Part shown: positions 1 through 9,908 of the stretch, one piece after another
Numbering within the stretch: position 1 is the first letter of the stretch
Layout: the number at the start of each line of letters is the position of its first letter
Origin: Maea johnstoni
Taxonomy: Eukaryota; Annelida; Polychaeta; Spionida; Magelonidae
Assembly: GCA_963942565.1 (NCBI GenBank)
Contig: OZ012693.1
Span: forward strand, 440,684 to 504,683
Direction of reading: 5' to 3'
DNA: 64,000 nt
Notes under the pieces: model-generated
What the model was told of the DNA's origin: nothing
Seen by the model: the letters and a program-made list of their open reading frames with translations, nothing else
The model's database searches: none
Position numbers and translations under genes: made by a program

Positions 1-385
1 AGTTTTTAACAGGCGCCCTTCTCCAACATAGATACCATTAGAATACTAGTGATCAATACACTATATATCAAATATAGGTACCATTAGAATACTAGTGATA
101 AATACACTATATATCAAATATAGGTACCATTAGAATACTAGTGATCAATACACTATATATCAAATTAAACTTTTCAACAGGCGCCCTTCTCCAACATAGA
201 TACCATTAGAATACTAGTGATCATTACACTATATATCAACTATAGGTACCATTAGAATACTAGTGATCAATACACTATATATCAAATATAGGTACCATTA
301 GAATACTAGTGATCAATACACTATATATCAAATTAAACTTTTCAACAGGCGCCCTTCTCCAACATAGATACCATTAGAATACTGA
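1..385. repeat. Satellite with 46-bp subunits in a 168-bp higher-order unit
   Basis: A motif containing TACCATTAGAATACTAGTGA recurs about every 46 bp. The distinct segment with GCGCCCTTCTCCAAC recurs at 13, 181 and 349, so subunits are grouped in 168-bp higher-order units. Copies differ by only a few bases. The array begins at or before the window edge. No coding potential is seen. Confidence 0.9.
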
Positions 386-436
386 CCGTTACAGGTTTTC
401 AAGCCTTGAATGGTTGATATATTGAGGGATCGAAAA

Positions 437-496
437 ACGGGCCCATTACGGGCCCGTTTGGACACAGGCCCATAACGGGGCCGTACGGGCCCGTGA
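437..496. repeat. GC-rich cluster of ACGGGCCCGT palindromes
   Basis: Two copies of the 10-bp palindrome ACGGGCCCGT and several near copies lie within 60 bp, in otherwise AT-rich surroundings. Function is unknown. The cluster may be part of a decayed hairpin-ended element. Confidence 0.5.
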
Positions 497-547
497 ACTC
501 TTACCCGTGTATACATATATAATACATATATAATACATATATGATAC

Positions 548-764
<217 letters not shown>

Positions 765-843
765 CATATGGAACTCCAACTACCGTTTTGTGGATGTAAT
801 TACCTTAATACAGCGGAATATCTCGCACATTTTCATTAGTTAA

Positions 844-1573
844 CTCTTATGCTGCTGGTGGCTAATTTGGCCAATACAAAATGAGACAAGAAGCTGGAAA
901 ATGACAGAGACCCTGGCACATGGATGCTACTCCCAGAGTACTTAGCGAGAGCTATGCAATGGATTTCTACATAATAGTGTTTAGATGATTTCAAAGGTTT
1001 TCATCATTGTGCTTTGGATACATAATAGCCACAGTATTGCACGGGTTAAACGGTTTTATGTGCACCGTGGTCACGATAGAGCATTTGTTTGCGTAAGATT
1101 CCTTCTCCTGATATCATCAATAACTATATTATCTTATAGGCCACACGGCCACTGATGAGATTTCACGGTGAAAACAACAGGAATTAGTTGATCCTGTTCC
1201 CAATAGGTGGCAGTGCTTATCTGCTTGGATAATTGCATCAACATTAATCTCCGTCACCGCATTGCTGGGTCGATCTCGTATTTGTTGAATTGGTTGAAAA
1301 GTGGAAGTCTTCATGGGAGAAAGCGTCATCCTGATTGAACCCCCGCTATTACTTCCAACAAAGTGATGTCACACTGATGCAAGATCTTTGTCAATGCTTT
1401 TGTAGGGATTATTATGGGGCATAATGGCTAAAAATTGGGGAGCGAAAATCTGAAACTATACGTATTAGAATATTCGCGTATGTATCTCAGCTGAGATGTG
1501 CCAGGGTTTCAGTCATTCTTAGGTTTTTTGCATAATTATGTATTGGCCGAATTAGCCACCAGCAGCTTAAGGG
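844..1573. mobile_element. piggyBac-type MITE with TTAA target duplication
   Basis: Both ends carry an inverted repeat close to CCCTTATGCTGCTGGTGGC, with similarity continuing inward for about 90 bp (844-935 against 1480-1573). TTAA flanks the element at 840-843 and 1574-1577. TTAA targeting plus a CCC-type terminus is the hallmark of the piggyBac superfamily. No transposase frame is present, so it is non-autonomous. Related single ends occur at 30940-31046 and 35835-35938. Confidence 0.75.
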
Positions 1574-1577
1574 TTAA

Positions 1578-2437
1578 GCTTGAGCGAGTCGCATGAGTTG
1601 TCGATACAGAGCCGAGGGAGGTCTGATGCGAGGTCTCGGGTGGCGCAGCCTGAGGCCTTTAGACCAGTATCAAACATCATGGGGCTCTGAACGTGCGATC
1701 CATCCAGCCTTGCATGGCTTAACTCCAGCCTAGAACTCAAAACAGTGGGCTATAAAACTAGAACTTTAATTATTATCAAGGGTTTATCACGGGAACAGGA
1801 GAAACCATTTCATGCAGTCATAGCTGCAACCTATACTATAGATACTGCCAAGAAAATACAGAACCGAGGGAGGTCTGGTGCTATGCAAAGCATGAGGACC
1901 CAGTCCTAAGTATTCAGACCAGCGCCGGACGTCCCAATAAATAACTCATGACAAGATGTCATATGTTTTCATTCTAAATTCAAAGAATCGGTGCCACAGG
2001 TTTTTAAATGCGAGATATACCTCTTGAGACCAATGTATAGTGTACGACTAGTAATCAAATGTTTTATAGTGGTAATCTCAAAAATGCTTTCCATTCGAGA
2101 TACGATATAATGCATATACTATAAACGCATTGTATTGTGTTGTTTGTTTATTATTCATAGCATTGAAGATAGGATGAGGCAAATAAATACACGTCGACCT
2201 ACTTAAGAAACTCGCACCTGGTTTGGATTTATTTCACAATGGTTGGTAGTGCAGACTAACAACGAACTCGAGAAGTGTATTATGTTTTCAATAATTGCTT
2301 TATATCGATCTGCTTGACATTTGGATTCTCTTCTTTCACAATGATTTTCACCACAAATCTCCATAACAGCAACCTTTAGTAGACTCCCTGGACCACCTAA
2401 TGAGAGACGCTACTTCATTATGCTGCACGGCTAGTGA
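1578..2437. other. No gene recognised
   Basis: The stretch holds a weak internal repeat: the phrase with CAGAGCCGAGGGAGGTCTG near 1607 recurs in similar form near 1860. No convincing coding frame or RNA gene was seen. Confidence 0.5.
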
Positions 2438-2457
2438 GGGGGGGGGGGGGGGGGGGG
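2438..2457. repeat. Poly(G) tract
   Basis: A run of about 20 uninterrupted G. Its length may be unreliable in the assembly. Confidence 0.95.
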
Positions 2458-2761
2458 CGAGACGTCTGAAATAGGAGAGGAGGGCTGCATTTCCTAAACA
2501 TTCGATGTGGAAGTGTTATAAGCTTGCCAATATCCTAGGTCTACCCGGAGTGACTCGGAGTAACAGAAGTTATCCTGAACCAAAATGCATTAGACATCGA
2601 CATACACAAACATGCAGAAAACTATATCATCATCTCCACCAAGATGGTGAGAAGTATACCATCATGCATCATCTACACAAAAATAGAAAGAATTATACCA
2701 TAATTGATAGCAAAATTCTACAAAGTATATCATCATCATCTATACCAAAAGACAACCAATG

Positions 2762-3003
2762 ACATCTGTCTCCCAAGCGCGAGTTCGCAGGTTCGAGTCT
2801 AGGTCCCCAAAATAGCAGGTTGGCCACGTCACTTTATAAATGTGCGGCGTTGTGGTGGACTGTCTATGGTCTTTCTGCAATTGAAAGACCCCTTGGAACT
2901 ATTCGTAAAGAGAAGGGAATTTCTTCCCGGTTCCCGATTTCTATCTCGTCATGATATGGCCTTAGCTGTTGAAAGCGACGTAAAACCACAGATCTTCCCT
3001 CCT
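2762..3003 (+). mobile_element. tRNA-derived SINE (copy A)
   Basis: The element has a polymerase III box B-like GGTTCGAGTCT near 2791. Its body contains TATAAATGTGCGGCGTTGTG, and it ends near AAAGCGACGTAAAACC with a short CCTT-rich tail. It aligns along its body with the minus-strand copy at 34928-35175, which keeps both box A and box B. The tRNA-like head here is more diverged. The repeat inserted into the minisatellite around it. Confidence 0.8.
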
Positions 3004-3186
3004 TCCTTTACTAAGTTCACCACCATAATCTACACCAAAATACACCGAGTTTACCATCATTATCTACACCATAATCAATGAATTATGACATAGTTTACAC
3101 CAAAATACTATTAGTTATCCTCTTTGTAGAAAAAATAGGCCTGGTGTCGACGAGCAGCCAGCCATATAACACTCGACCTCCGGCCG

Positions 3187-3300
3187 AGTTTTGATTGATC
3201 GATGGGACAAACAGAGATTCCACTTGTCTCTCATTGGACGACGTCTAGGCGCACTTGTGGAAGGTTTGTTTAGCCCCCGTCGTGATCGACGTGGGGCTAT
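3187..3300 (+). repeat. Dispersed repeat, copy 1 (second at 14312-14420)
   Basis: About 110 bp around GATGGGACAAACAGA and CACTTGTCTCTCATTGG is shared at high identity with 14312-14420, in the same orientation. Each copy adjoins other repetitive DNA. The family was not recognised. Confidence 0.75.
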
Positions 3301-3301
3301 T

Positions 3302-3825
<524 letters not shown>

Positions 3826-4195
3826 CCTTATCTCCGAAGTGCTGAAATTACATCAGAACGCAGAGAGGTATATCCGTTTCTACTCCATATGTTTGAAATT
3901 ACACATTATCATTTTCACAAAAATGTCGAAAACTATACCATCATCATTAACTAAAGATACCCAAAAATGTATTCTCTGTAAAAAGCGGAGAAATACATTC
4001 TTATATTGACAAAAATGTTGATAATATGCCCCTACAATGGTATGGTATAACTTTTATTTATACCGTTTATTTAAACTTGTTTACAGCAAAATGCCAAATA
4101 TCCTCCCATCATTTACAATAGGATGCTGAGAAATCTACCCGTATCAGAATGCTAGGAATGTATACTATTGATTACACTAAAACGCTGAAAGGTAT

Positions 4196-4668
4196 AACCT
4201 GACGCGGGCAAGGTAGTCGACCACGTGGCCACATCTACACTGATATATGATAGTCTATGTCTATACTATGCTACCATGGACATGACCATCTAGATAATTA
4301 TACACGTAGAAAGTAGAGAGAGCCTCGTGCCTGAAACATGCCATCAACTATACCAACATGCTATTAACGAAATAAAGGAATAAAGCATTCCGTGCAACGT
4401 ACTATGTTGATAATTACTTTTCGATTTTCAGACAATGTACAGTTAATGGCTTGCGTATACCATTACCCATGCCATCCATTTACCTAAGAAACGCACTGAA
4501 TTCGCTCCTTTATGTGTGCCAAGTGCACCCAAATAGTTCAGACATTTAGTTCCTGCACCAGTCGACTGGACGTCTGCCAGTGTCTGGTTGTACAACTCCC
4601 ATAGGTAACATGTCAAAAATAAGCCAAGCTGACCCAGGTAGCTTTGTGAATAAAGGCTACTTTCTGTT
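4196..4668. other. No gene recognised
   Basis: Unique-looking AT-rich DNA. I see no coding frame with a plausible product and no clear repeat. Confidence 0.5.
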
Positions 4669-4679
4669 GTGAGGTCGTC

Positions 4680-5004
4680 CATGCATCTATACCCTGGAAA
4701 CTGCGTGTCAATCGGTCGCGCAGTCGTGTATTATGCCCATGCATTTGGTGCAAGAAGTAAATGTCATCACTGTACCTGTACCTGCCCTGGAAACTGCATG
4801 TCAATCGGTCGCGCAGTCGTGTATTATGCCCATGCATTTGGTGCAGGAAGTAAATGTCGTCCCTGTACCTGCCCTGGAAACTGCGTGTCAATCGGTCGCG
4901 CAGTCGTGTATTATGCCCATGCATTTGGTGCAGGAAGTAATGTCGTCCCTGTACCTGTACCTGCCCTGGAAACTGCATGTCAATCGGTCGCGCAGTCGTG
5001 TATT
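4680..5004 (+). repeat. 87-93 bp minisatellite, left half
   Basis: About 3.7 copies of a unit containing GCCCATGCATTTGGTGCAGG and TGTCAATCGGTCGCGCAGTC. Length varies through gain of a TACCTG hexamer. The array stops in mid-unit at TATT (5001-5004) where the LINE begins. It resumes in register at 13789, so the two blocks were once one array. Frames across it reflect the 29- or 31-codon period and are not genes. Confidence 0.92.
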
Positions 5005-5391
5005 GTATGTATGTTTATTGACGGTATACTCAGGTATACAAAATCATACAAGTATGAGATGAGGTACAACTTAATAGACAGTAAATTGCACAAGATAAAT
5101 ATAAATTAATATAATATAGAAAATTGATTATAGTAATAATACCAAATTGATGTTAGGAAATAACAAAAATTATATGTTCCTTCAATGGCTCACATACGAG
5201 CGAAGGTTTTAAGGAAAAAGAATTTTATACAGTATATACATGAGAAACAGTAAGATAGTTACTATCCGGTTATAGAAAGATGGTATTCTATAAGAAATTG
5301 GAAGTTGTGTAATACAGCTTGGATAGTACTATTGATTACACTACTAATAAGGACTTACATTTTAGGGTAATTGAAGTAGATTTGATGATGG
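5005..5391 (-). other. LINE 3' UTR with terminal hairpin
   Basis: Downstream of ORF2 the minus strand is AT-rich. It ends with the perfect stem GTATAC-CTGA-GTATAC, then CGTCAATAAACATACATAC at the insertion edge. The same layout of hairpin followed by AATAAACATAC occurs at other LINE 3' ends in this window (17480-17525, 36482-36545, 38441-38500). It probably acts as the site the reverse transcriptase recognises when priming on target DNA. Confidence 0.7.
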
Positions 5392-8300
5392 TTAACCTAT
5401 CCCTTCTCTCTCATGTATCACCCTTCTGTATATCATACTAATGTGTTTACATACGATTGACAGGAATTCAATCTTCACTCGGGAGTCAAATTCATTTCCA
5501 ACATTACCTAGCAGGGTATAGAATATATCAGTGCTGTCACTTATAATTCGACTTCCAGATGTCTCTTCCAAGGCCCATATTTCATTAAACAGTTGTTGTC
5601 TTTGGTATTGAGAGAAGTCACACTGTAGTATTATATGCTTTGCATCTTCACATACAAAATGATCACAATTTTGACACAGCCTCTCAACAGGGCTTGAACG
5701 TTTCAGTCTTGGATCATTACTTTTTAGTTTACTGGTATTGCATACAATTTTTGCTAAGTCTTCACACTGCCTCATTAAATCAGGTTTTATATCGGCCAAA
5801 TTCCACCATACAAGATATTTGACGTTCCCCATGGTTTTGGCCAGTAGACTTGTGGAACTGAAAAGTGACACTCTGATTCTCCAATCCTCATCTTCAACCT
5901 TCCAAGCACTATTCCACACAGTTCTTTTCCATGTGGCCTTATCGAAGACATGTATACCATTTACCATTCGCATCACCTTATCAAATAATCCTAAAACAAG
6001 AGCAACTTTTAAAATATCGAAGACAGGGCTATCATGTTGGTTTCTTAAGCCCTGTTCAATATTTCGAGCAAATTGGTTAGCTCTGTTTACAAAAATCTTC
6101 TTACATATATCGTCTTCTTTAAGATTGACAATAGTTCGTACAAAGAGCAACTTTTTAACATAAATGTAATTTTCCAACCTCATCCAGCCGAGCGCTGTAA
6201 AACTAGTTTCCCTAGGTGATGACATTGGGAACCGTTGTACTCGGCGTCCAGCATAACGTTGGAAATTTTCAAGTAATTCAATATCAGAGTCTTTTAGGAC
6301 CCAGAGTTCTGAAGCGAAAGTTACCATCGGTACTATGAGTGACCAGAAGAGTAGACTGCATGCTCTCATAGATAGGCCTCCTGGTTTCAACCCAATACTC
6401 GAAGCAGCATTTAGTGCTCTTCTGCCCTTTTTTATTTTGTCGGAGGTCCTCTCAACGTTGTTTTTGGAGGTACAGTTCTTCAGACCCACATGGTCATAGG
6501 ACACTTTTTCTTGCACCCGGTCCTTTCCAAGTCTATACTCTCTGAACTTCGAGTTCAGTTTACCCTCAGGCGGGGACTCACCGTACACCAGGATGGCACT
6601 TTTTCCAGCATTGAAATCGTACCGCCATTTTCTGCTATGTTCATATACCATTTTTAGAACTTTGTCTACTTTTACTTTGGACGTGCTGGCAGACGCGACG
6701 TCGTCCGCATACCCGACGGGGGATACTTTTAAGCCAAAGATGGTAGAACATAGAGAAGAGTTTTCTAGAGATATTAGAAGTGTGTTAATAAAGGCGGTAT
6801 ATTTTACCAATGATAAATAACCACCCTGATGTATCCCGCAGCCCATCTCATATTCGTCTGATAAACGGTCAAGAATTCTTACTCTACATTTGAACCCTAC
6901 ATATGTATTGTAAAGTAGCCGCCAGGTCCTCCCCTGGATACCAATAGTATATAGACGTGAAAACAAACCGTCAATCCATACACTATCAAATGCACGGGCC
7001 ACATCAAAATATGAGACGAAAACTTTGCTATTAGATTCCAATTGGGTAGCTACAGTCTCTTGTAGAGTTAGGGCCGTATGTAAGCACGACACACCCTTTT
7101 TGCATGCTCCTTGTAGGAGTGTAACGGCATGAGAGTCTTCCCACCAGGTCTTGATTCTCCCCCATAGGATTGCTTCAAAGAGTTTATTAAAGGAACTGAG
7201 TAGCGTTATTCCTCTATAGTTTTTAGTCTCTAAAGGGGAGGTATTCTTGCCCTTAAAAAGTGGTATTTGTATACCTGTCCTAAAGTTAGTAGGAATATAT
7301 TCGAGCATAAATACCCATTGGAAAAGGATTTCCAATACTCTAATCAACATAGGTCCAGCATAAAAAAGGTGTTCTTTAGTTATATAGTCAAAACCAGGTG
7401 TTTTTCCACTATTAAGTGTTGCAATGCCTTTCTTAATTTCATCATATGTGAAGTACTCATTTGAGAAGATATCACCATCACTTTTTGTACGTAAGCGTAG
7501 CACCTCCTCTGTGATTGTCTCAAAATGATTCACATCATATTCGTCACACACTTTGGGGGTGCTCAGCTCACTAAAGTGCGTCTTCCACACAAAAAGTACA
7601 TCCTCAAGGTCATGAACGATCTTACCTTGTGCATTTTTTATAGCTGATATTTTTACTTTAGCACCAGAGGTTTCACGCTTTAGTATTCGCCAGAAGCTAG
7701 TATTGTCAACTTCCGCCGTTCTAATCGTTTCTCTGATTTTCATCTCCTCGTAGGCTTTACTCAACTCACGAATCTTTTTTGCAAATTTTTTCTTTGCTAG
7801 TTTATTTTCCCGCCATAGTTCATTTAAGTAGTCTCTAGGGCGACCAGCGTCTACCCAGGCATGGTAGCACGCAACTTTTTCCTTTTTTAGACGAGATAGC
7901 TCCTCGGACCAATACGGCTTTAGATGTTTTTTAAAGCTAGATTTTGGTACGCCTTTTTCACCTCTTCGTAACACCATCACAATTTCATTAACTAAATCTT
8001 CGATGTTGTCAGTGGAGGGGATAAGGTGCTCATACCTCATCATAATAGCCTCAAGTCCTTCACTTACTGGGATCGTATAGCGGAGTCTCATTTGTGTTGC
8101 ATTAAGTTTATCCCACCTGAGCTTAGGGTTTCTCTTTGCTTCAATAACTTGTTCCGCCACATCATCTATGTTTAGGGTTACCGTAATTGGGACGTGGTCT
8201 GATGTATTTAACGCTTCATACCCAATATTTCTACATTGAGTAATCTTTTCTACAAAGTCATTTGGAACAAGGATATAATCAATACAAGACTTCCCCATAC

Positions 8301-8955
8301 TGCTCTCGAAGGTATTTATCGGCCCCAAGGAAGATTCCGAGAGATTAGTTGCTAGCAGGTTATACTCCTTGAGGAAAGCAGATAGTATCTTACCCTCTTT
8401 GGTGGGTTTCGCTTTAGATTTTGGACCGCCTAGCGAACCTAGGTCGGCATTGAAATCGCCGCAGATAATATTTATATTTCCCACCTCCAATTGGTCTATA
8501 ATCGAGCCTAACTCGTCGAGAACTGTTGAAAAATCCTCTGCACTTCCCTTTGCAGGCAGGTATACACATAGTAGGTTAAAGGTAGCACCCATTTTATTCT
8601 GGATTTTCACTCCACATATGCGATCGTGATGAATTTGGGACAATGGGGTTAAACCTCCTAAAGACTTCCGCCAAACCACTGCTACACCCCCCTGACCTCT
8701 GACGGAACCATAAGTTTCAGGGCAGGAGTATTTACTTGACTTTCCGACCCAATTGACATCGTTAGATATCTCATCTAGTTTTGACAAACGGTTGGCATGA
8801 AGCCAATGCTCGGTAATAAAAATAATATCAAAACGCTTCAGCAGGTCACGTAGATATGGTATGGCAGCTGACATTCCTCTTGAGTTCCAAGTACACAGAC
8901 TTAGAGCTCCTAGTTTACTCTCTAGGTTTGTTTTTGTATCGGTTGTACTCAGCAT
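5392..8955 (-). CDS. LINE ORF2: APE endonuclease and reverse transcriptase
   Basis: This is a 1187-codon frame. An APE-type endonuclease occupies about residues 15-265, with TWNSRGM, ITEHW, CGDFNAD and the terminal SDHVPI motif. The reverse transcriptase covers about 500-800: NYRGITLL, FDVARAFDSVW near 648, GIHQGGYLS, and the catalytic YADDVA near 748. A cysteine/histidine cluster at about 1094-1112 (C-x2-C...H...C) is the usual C-terminal zinc knuckle. It would nick target DNA and copy the LINE RNA there. The first ATG (8955) overlaps the stop of the preceding middle frame within ATGCTGA, which suggests termination-reinitiation. All catalytic motifs I can check are present and the frame is unbroken, so the copy could be active. 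Confidence 0.93.
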   Translation of the reverse strand: MLSTTDTKTNLESKLGALSLCTWNSRGMSAAIPYLRDLLKRFDIIFITEHWLHANRLSKLDEISNDVNWVGKSSKYSCPETYGSVRGQGGVAVVWRKSLGGLTPLSQIHHDRICGVKIQNKMGATFNLLCVYLPAKGSAEDFSTVLDELGSIIDQLEVGNINIICGDFNADLGSLGGPKSKAKPTKEGKILSAFLKEYNLLATNLSESSLGPINTFESSMGKSCIDYILVPNDFVEKITQCRNIGYEALNTSDHVPITVTLNIDDVAEQVIEAKRNPKLRWDKLNATQMRLRYTIPVSEGLEAIMMRYEHLIPSTDNIEDLVNEIVMVLRRGEKGVPKSSFKKHLKPYWSEELSRLKKEKVACYHAWVDAGRPRDYLNELWRENKLAKKKFAKKIRELSKAYEEMKIRETIRTAEVDNTSFWRILKRETSGAKVKISAIKNAQGKIVHDLEDVLFVWKTHFSELSTPKVCDEYDVNHFETITEEVLRLRTKSDGDIFSNEYFTYDEIKKGIATLNSGKTPGFDYITKEHLFYAGPMLIRVLEILFQWVFMLEYIPTNFRTGIQIPLFKGKNTSPLETKNYRGITLLSSFNKLFEAILWGRIKTWWEDSHAVTLLQGACKKGVSCLHTALTLQETVATQLESNSKVFVSYFDVARAFDSVWIDGLFSRLYTIGIQGRTWRLLYNTYVGFKCRVRILDRLSDEYEMGCGIHQGGYLSLVKYTAFINTLLISLENSSLCSTIFGLKVSPVGYADDVASASTSKVKVDKVLKMVYEHSRKWRYDFNAGKSAILVYGESPPEGKLNSKFREYRLGKDRVQEKVSYDHVGLKNCTSKNNVERTSDKIKKGRRALNAASSIGLKPGGLSMRACSLLFWSLIVPMVTFASELWVLKDSDIELLENFQRYAGRRVQRFPMSSPRETSFTALGWMRLENYIYVKKLLFVRTIVNLKEDDICKKIFVNRANQFARNIEQGLRNQHDSPVFDILKVALVLGLFDKVMRMVNGIHVFDKATWKRTVWNSAWKVEDEDWRIRVSLFSSTSLLAKTMGNVKYLVWWNLADIKPDLMRQCEDLAKIVCNTSKLKSNDPRLKRSSPVERLCQNCDHFVCEDAKHIILQCDFSQYQRQQLFNEIWALEETSGSRIISDSTDIFYTLLGNVGNEFDSRVKIEFLSIVCKHISMIYRRVIHEREGIG

Positions 8956-9908
8956 CTTGGTTTTCTTGGGGTCCCAACATATAAGTACATTACCGACAAC
9001 AAAGGATTTAAGAGTTTACACATTAGGTATAGAAGACACTCATAAACAGTCAGGGATGAGTATAAAACATCAGAATATGTTGGTACAAACAGGCAGACTT
9101 CAAGGTAAGTAAATTGGGGTTTGTACATATATGTTGCGTCAAGCACATAGCGAGGTCTCCAGGGGGTCTTTAATAGCACTGCAAAGGCGCAAATAGCGTA
9201 CTGTATCGCTTTAGGATTTTGAGTGTGTTCGAAAGATATTTCTAAAGTTGTGCCGCGGACAGTTTGAGACTCACCATATTTTCTCGGAGACCCTTCCAGT
9301 ACCAGTGGAGTAGACTGAAAATATGTACTACCAACATACACGGCAATAGGATACTCACAACAATTCGCGTCACTCATATCTGATAAAGTAGAGCTTATCA
9401 GGATAATCAGCAGTAATACTAGAGATACTATTTTGCTGACTAGAGACTTATACTGTGCGTTTTCGCAAACACCATACATCGCACTTACGCCGTGATATTC
9501 ATAGCGCGCCTGAGGTACCAATGTTGGTACGTCAAATATCCGCCAGGGGCCCGCTCGCGGTATAGAAGGTAGCAAACCAGTGTCCAAGCTGGTATGTTTT
9601 GTAGTATGCAACAAAGGAAATGCTTGATGAAAGAGATGGCCCACCATAACCGCGGCATTCCCCTGTTGACATTGCCGTACCCGCACAGGTTCCTGAATAT
9701 ATAAAACAAATACACACAGGGACATTTGAACATCATAAATATATACCGTTGGACACAATATGTTTATATGTAGTCTTGACATCCTGTGGTTAATACGTGG
9801 GACAGAGTGCCGTGCTACAACAAGACAGGAACAAACACAGAAATATAATACAGGGTACATACAGCGGAAACTATTGGTTTTATTGCTCTTAGATGGTGTA
9901 CTACCCAT
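8949..9908 (-). CDS. Unrecognised middle frame between LINE ORF1 and ORF2
   Basis: A stop-free frame of about 319 codons fills the whole spacer between ORF1 and ORF2; it stays open in-frame up to an upstream ATG at 9932. The ATG at 9908 overlaps the ORF1 stop (ATGGGTAG), and its own stop overlaps the ORF2 start (ATGCTGA). In DNA of this composition, more than 300 codons without a stop is very unlikely by chance. The product is cysteine-rich, with hydrophobic stretches near the N-terminus (around YFCVCSCLVVA), the middle (IVSLVLLLIILISS) and the C-terminus, so it may associate with membranes. I recognise no domain. It could be a lineage-specific accessory protein, or a frame kept open to link ORF1 and ORF2 translation. 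Confidence 0.55.
   Translation of the reverse strand: MGSTPSKSNKTNSFRCMYPVLYFCVCSCLVVARHSVPRINHRMSRLHINILCPTVYIYDVQMSLCVFVLYIQEPVRVRQCQQGNAAVMVGHLFHQAFPLLHTTKHTSLDTGLLPSIPRAGPWRIFDVPTLVPQARYEYHGVSAMYGVCENAQYKSLVSKIVSLVLLLIILISSTLSDMSDANCCEYPIAVYVGSTYFQSTPLVLEGSPRKYGESQTVRGTTLEISFEHTQNPKAIQYAICAFAVLLKTPWRPRYVLDATYMYKPQFTYLEVCLFVPTYSDVLYSSLTVYECLLYLMCKLLNPLLSVMYLYVGTPRKPRC

Noticed and set aside
2780-2860. Possible functional tRNA gene at the SINE heads (also near 35130-35175)
   Set aside because: Box A/B-like motifs exist, but no cloverleaf with proper acceptor stem and anticodon arm could be formed. The sequence continues into the SINE body.
4669-5109. Cys/His-rich repeat protein across the minisatellite (also 13748-14220)
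   Set aside because: The frame is open only because the unit is 87 or 93 bp. It is open on both strands and shifts with each hexamer gain.
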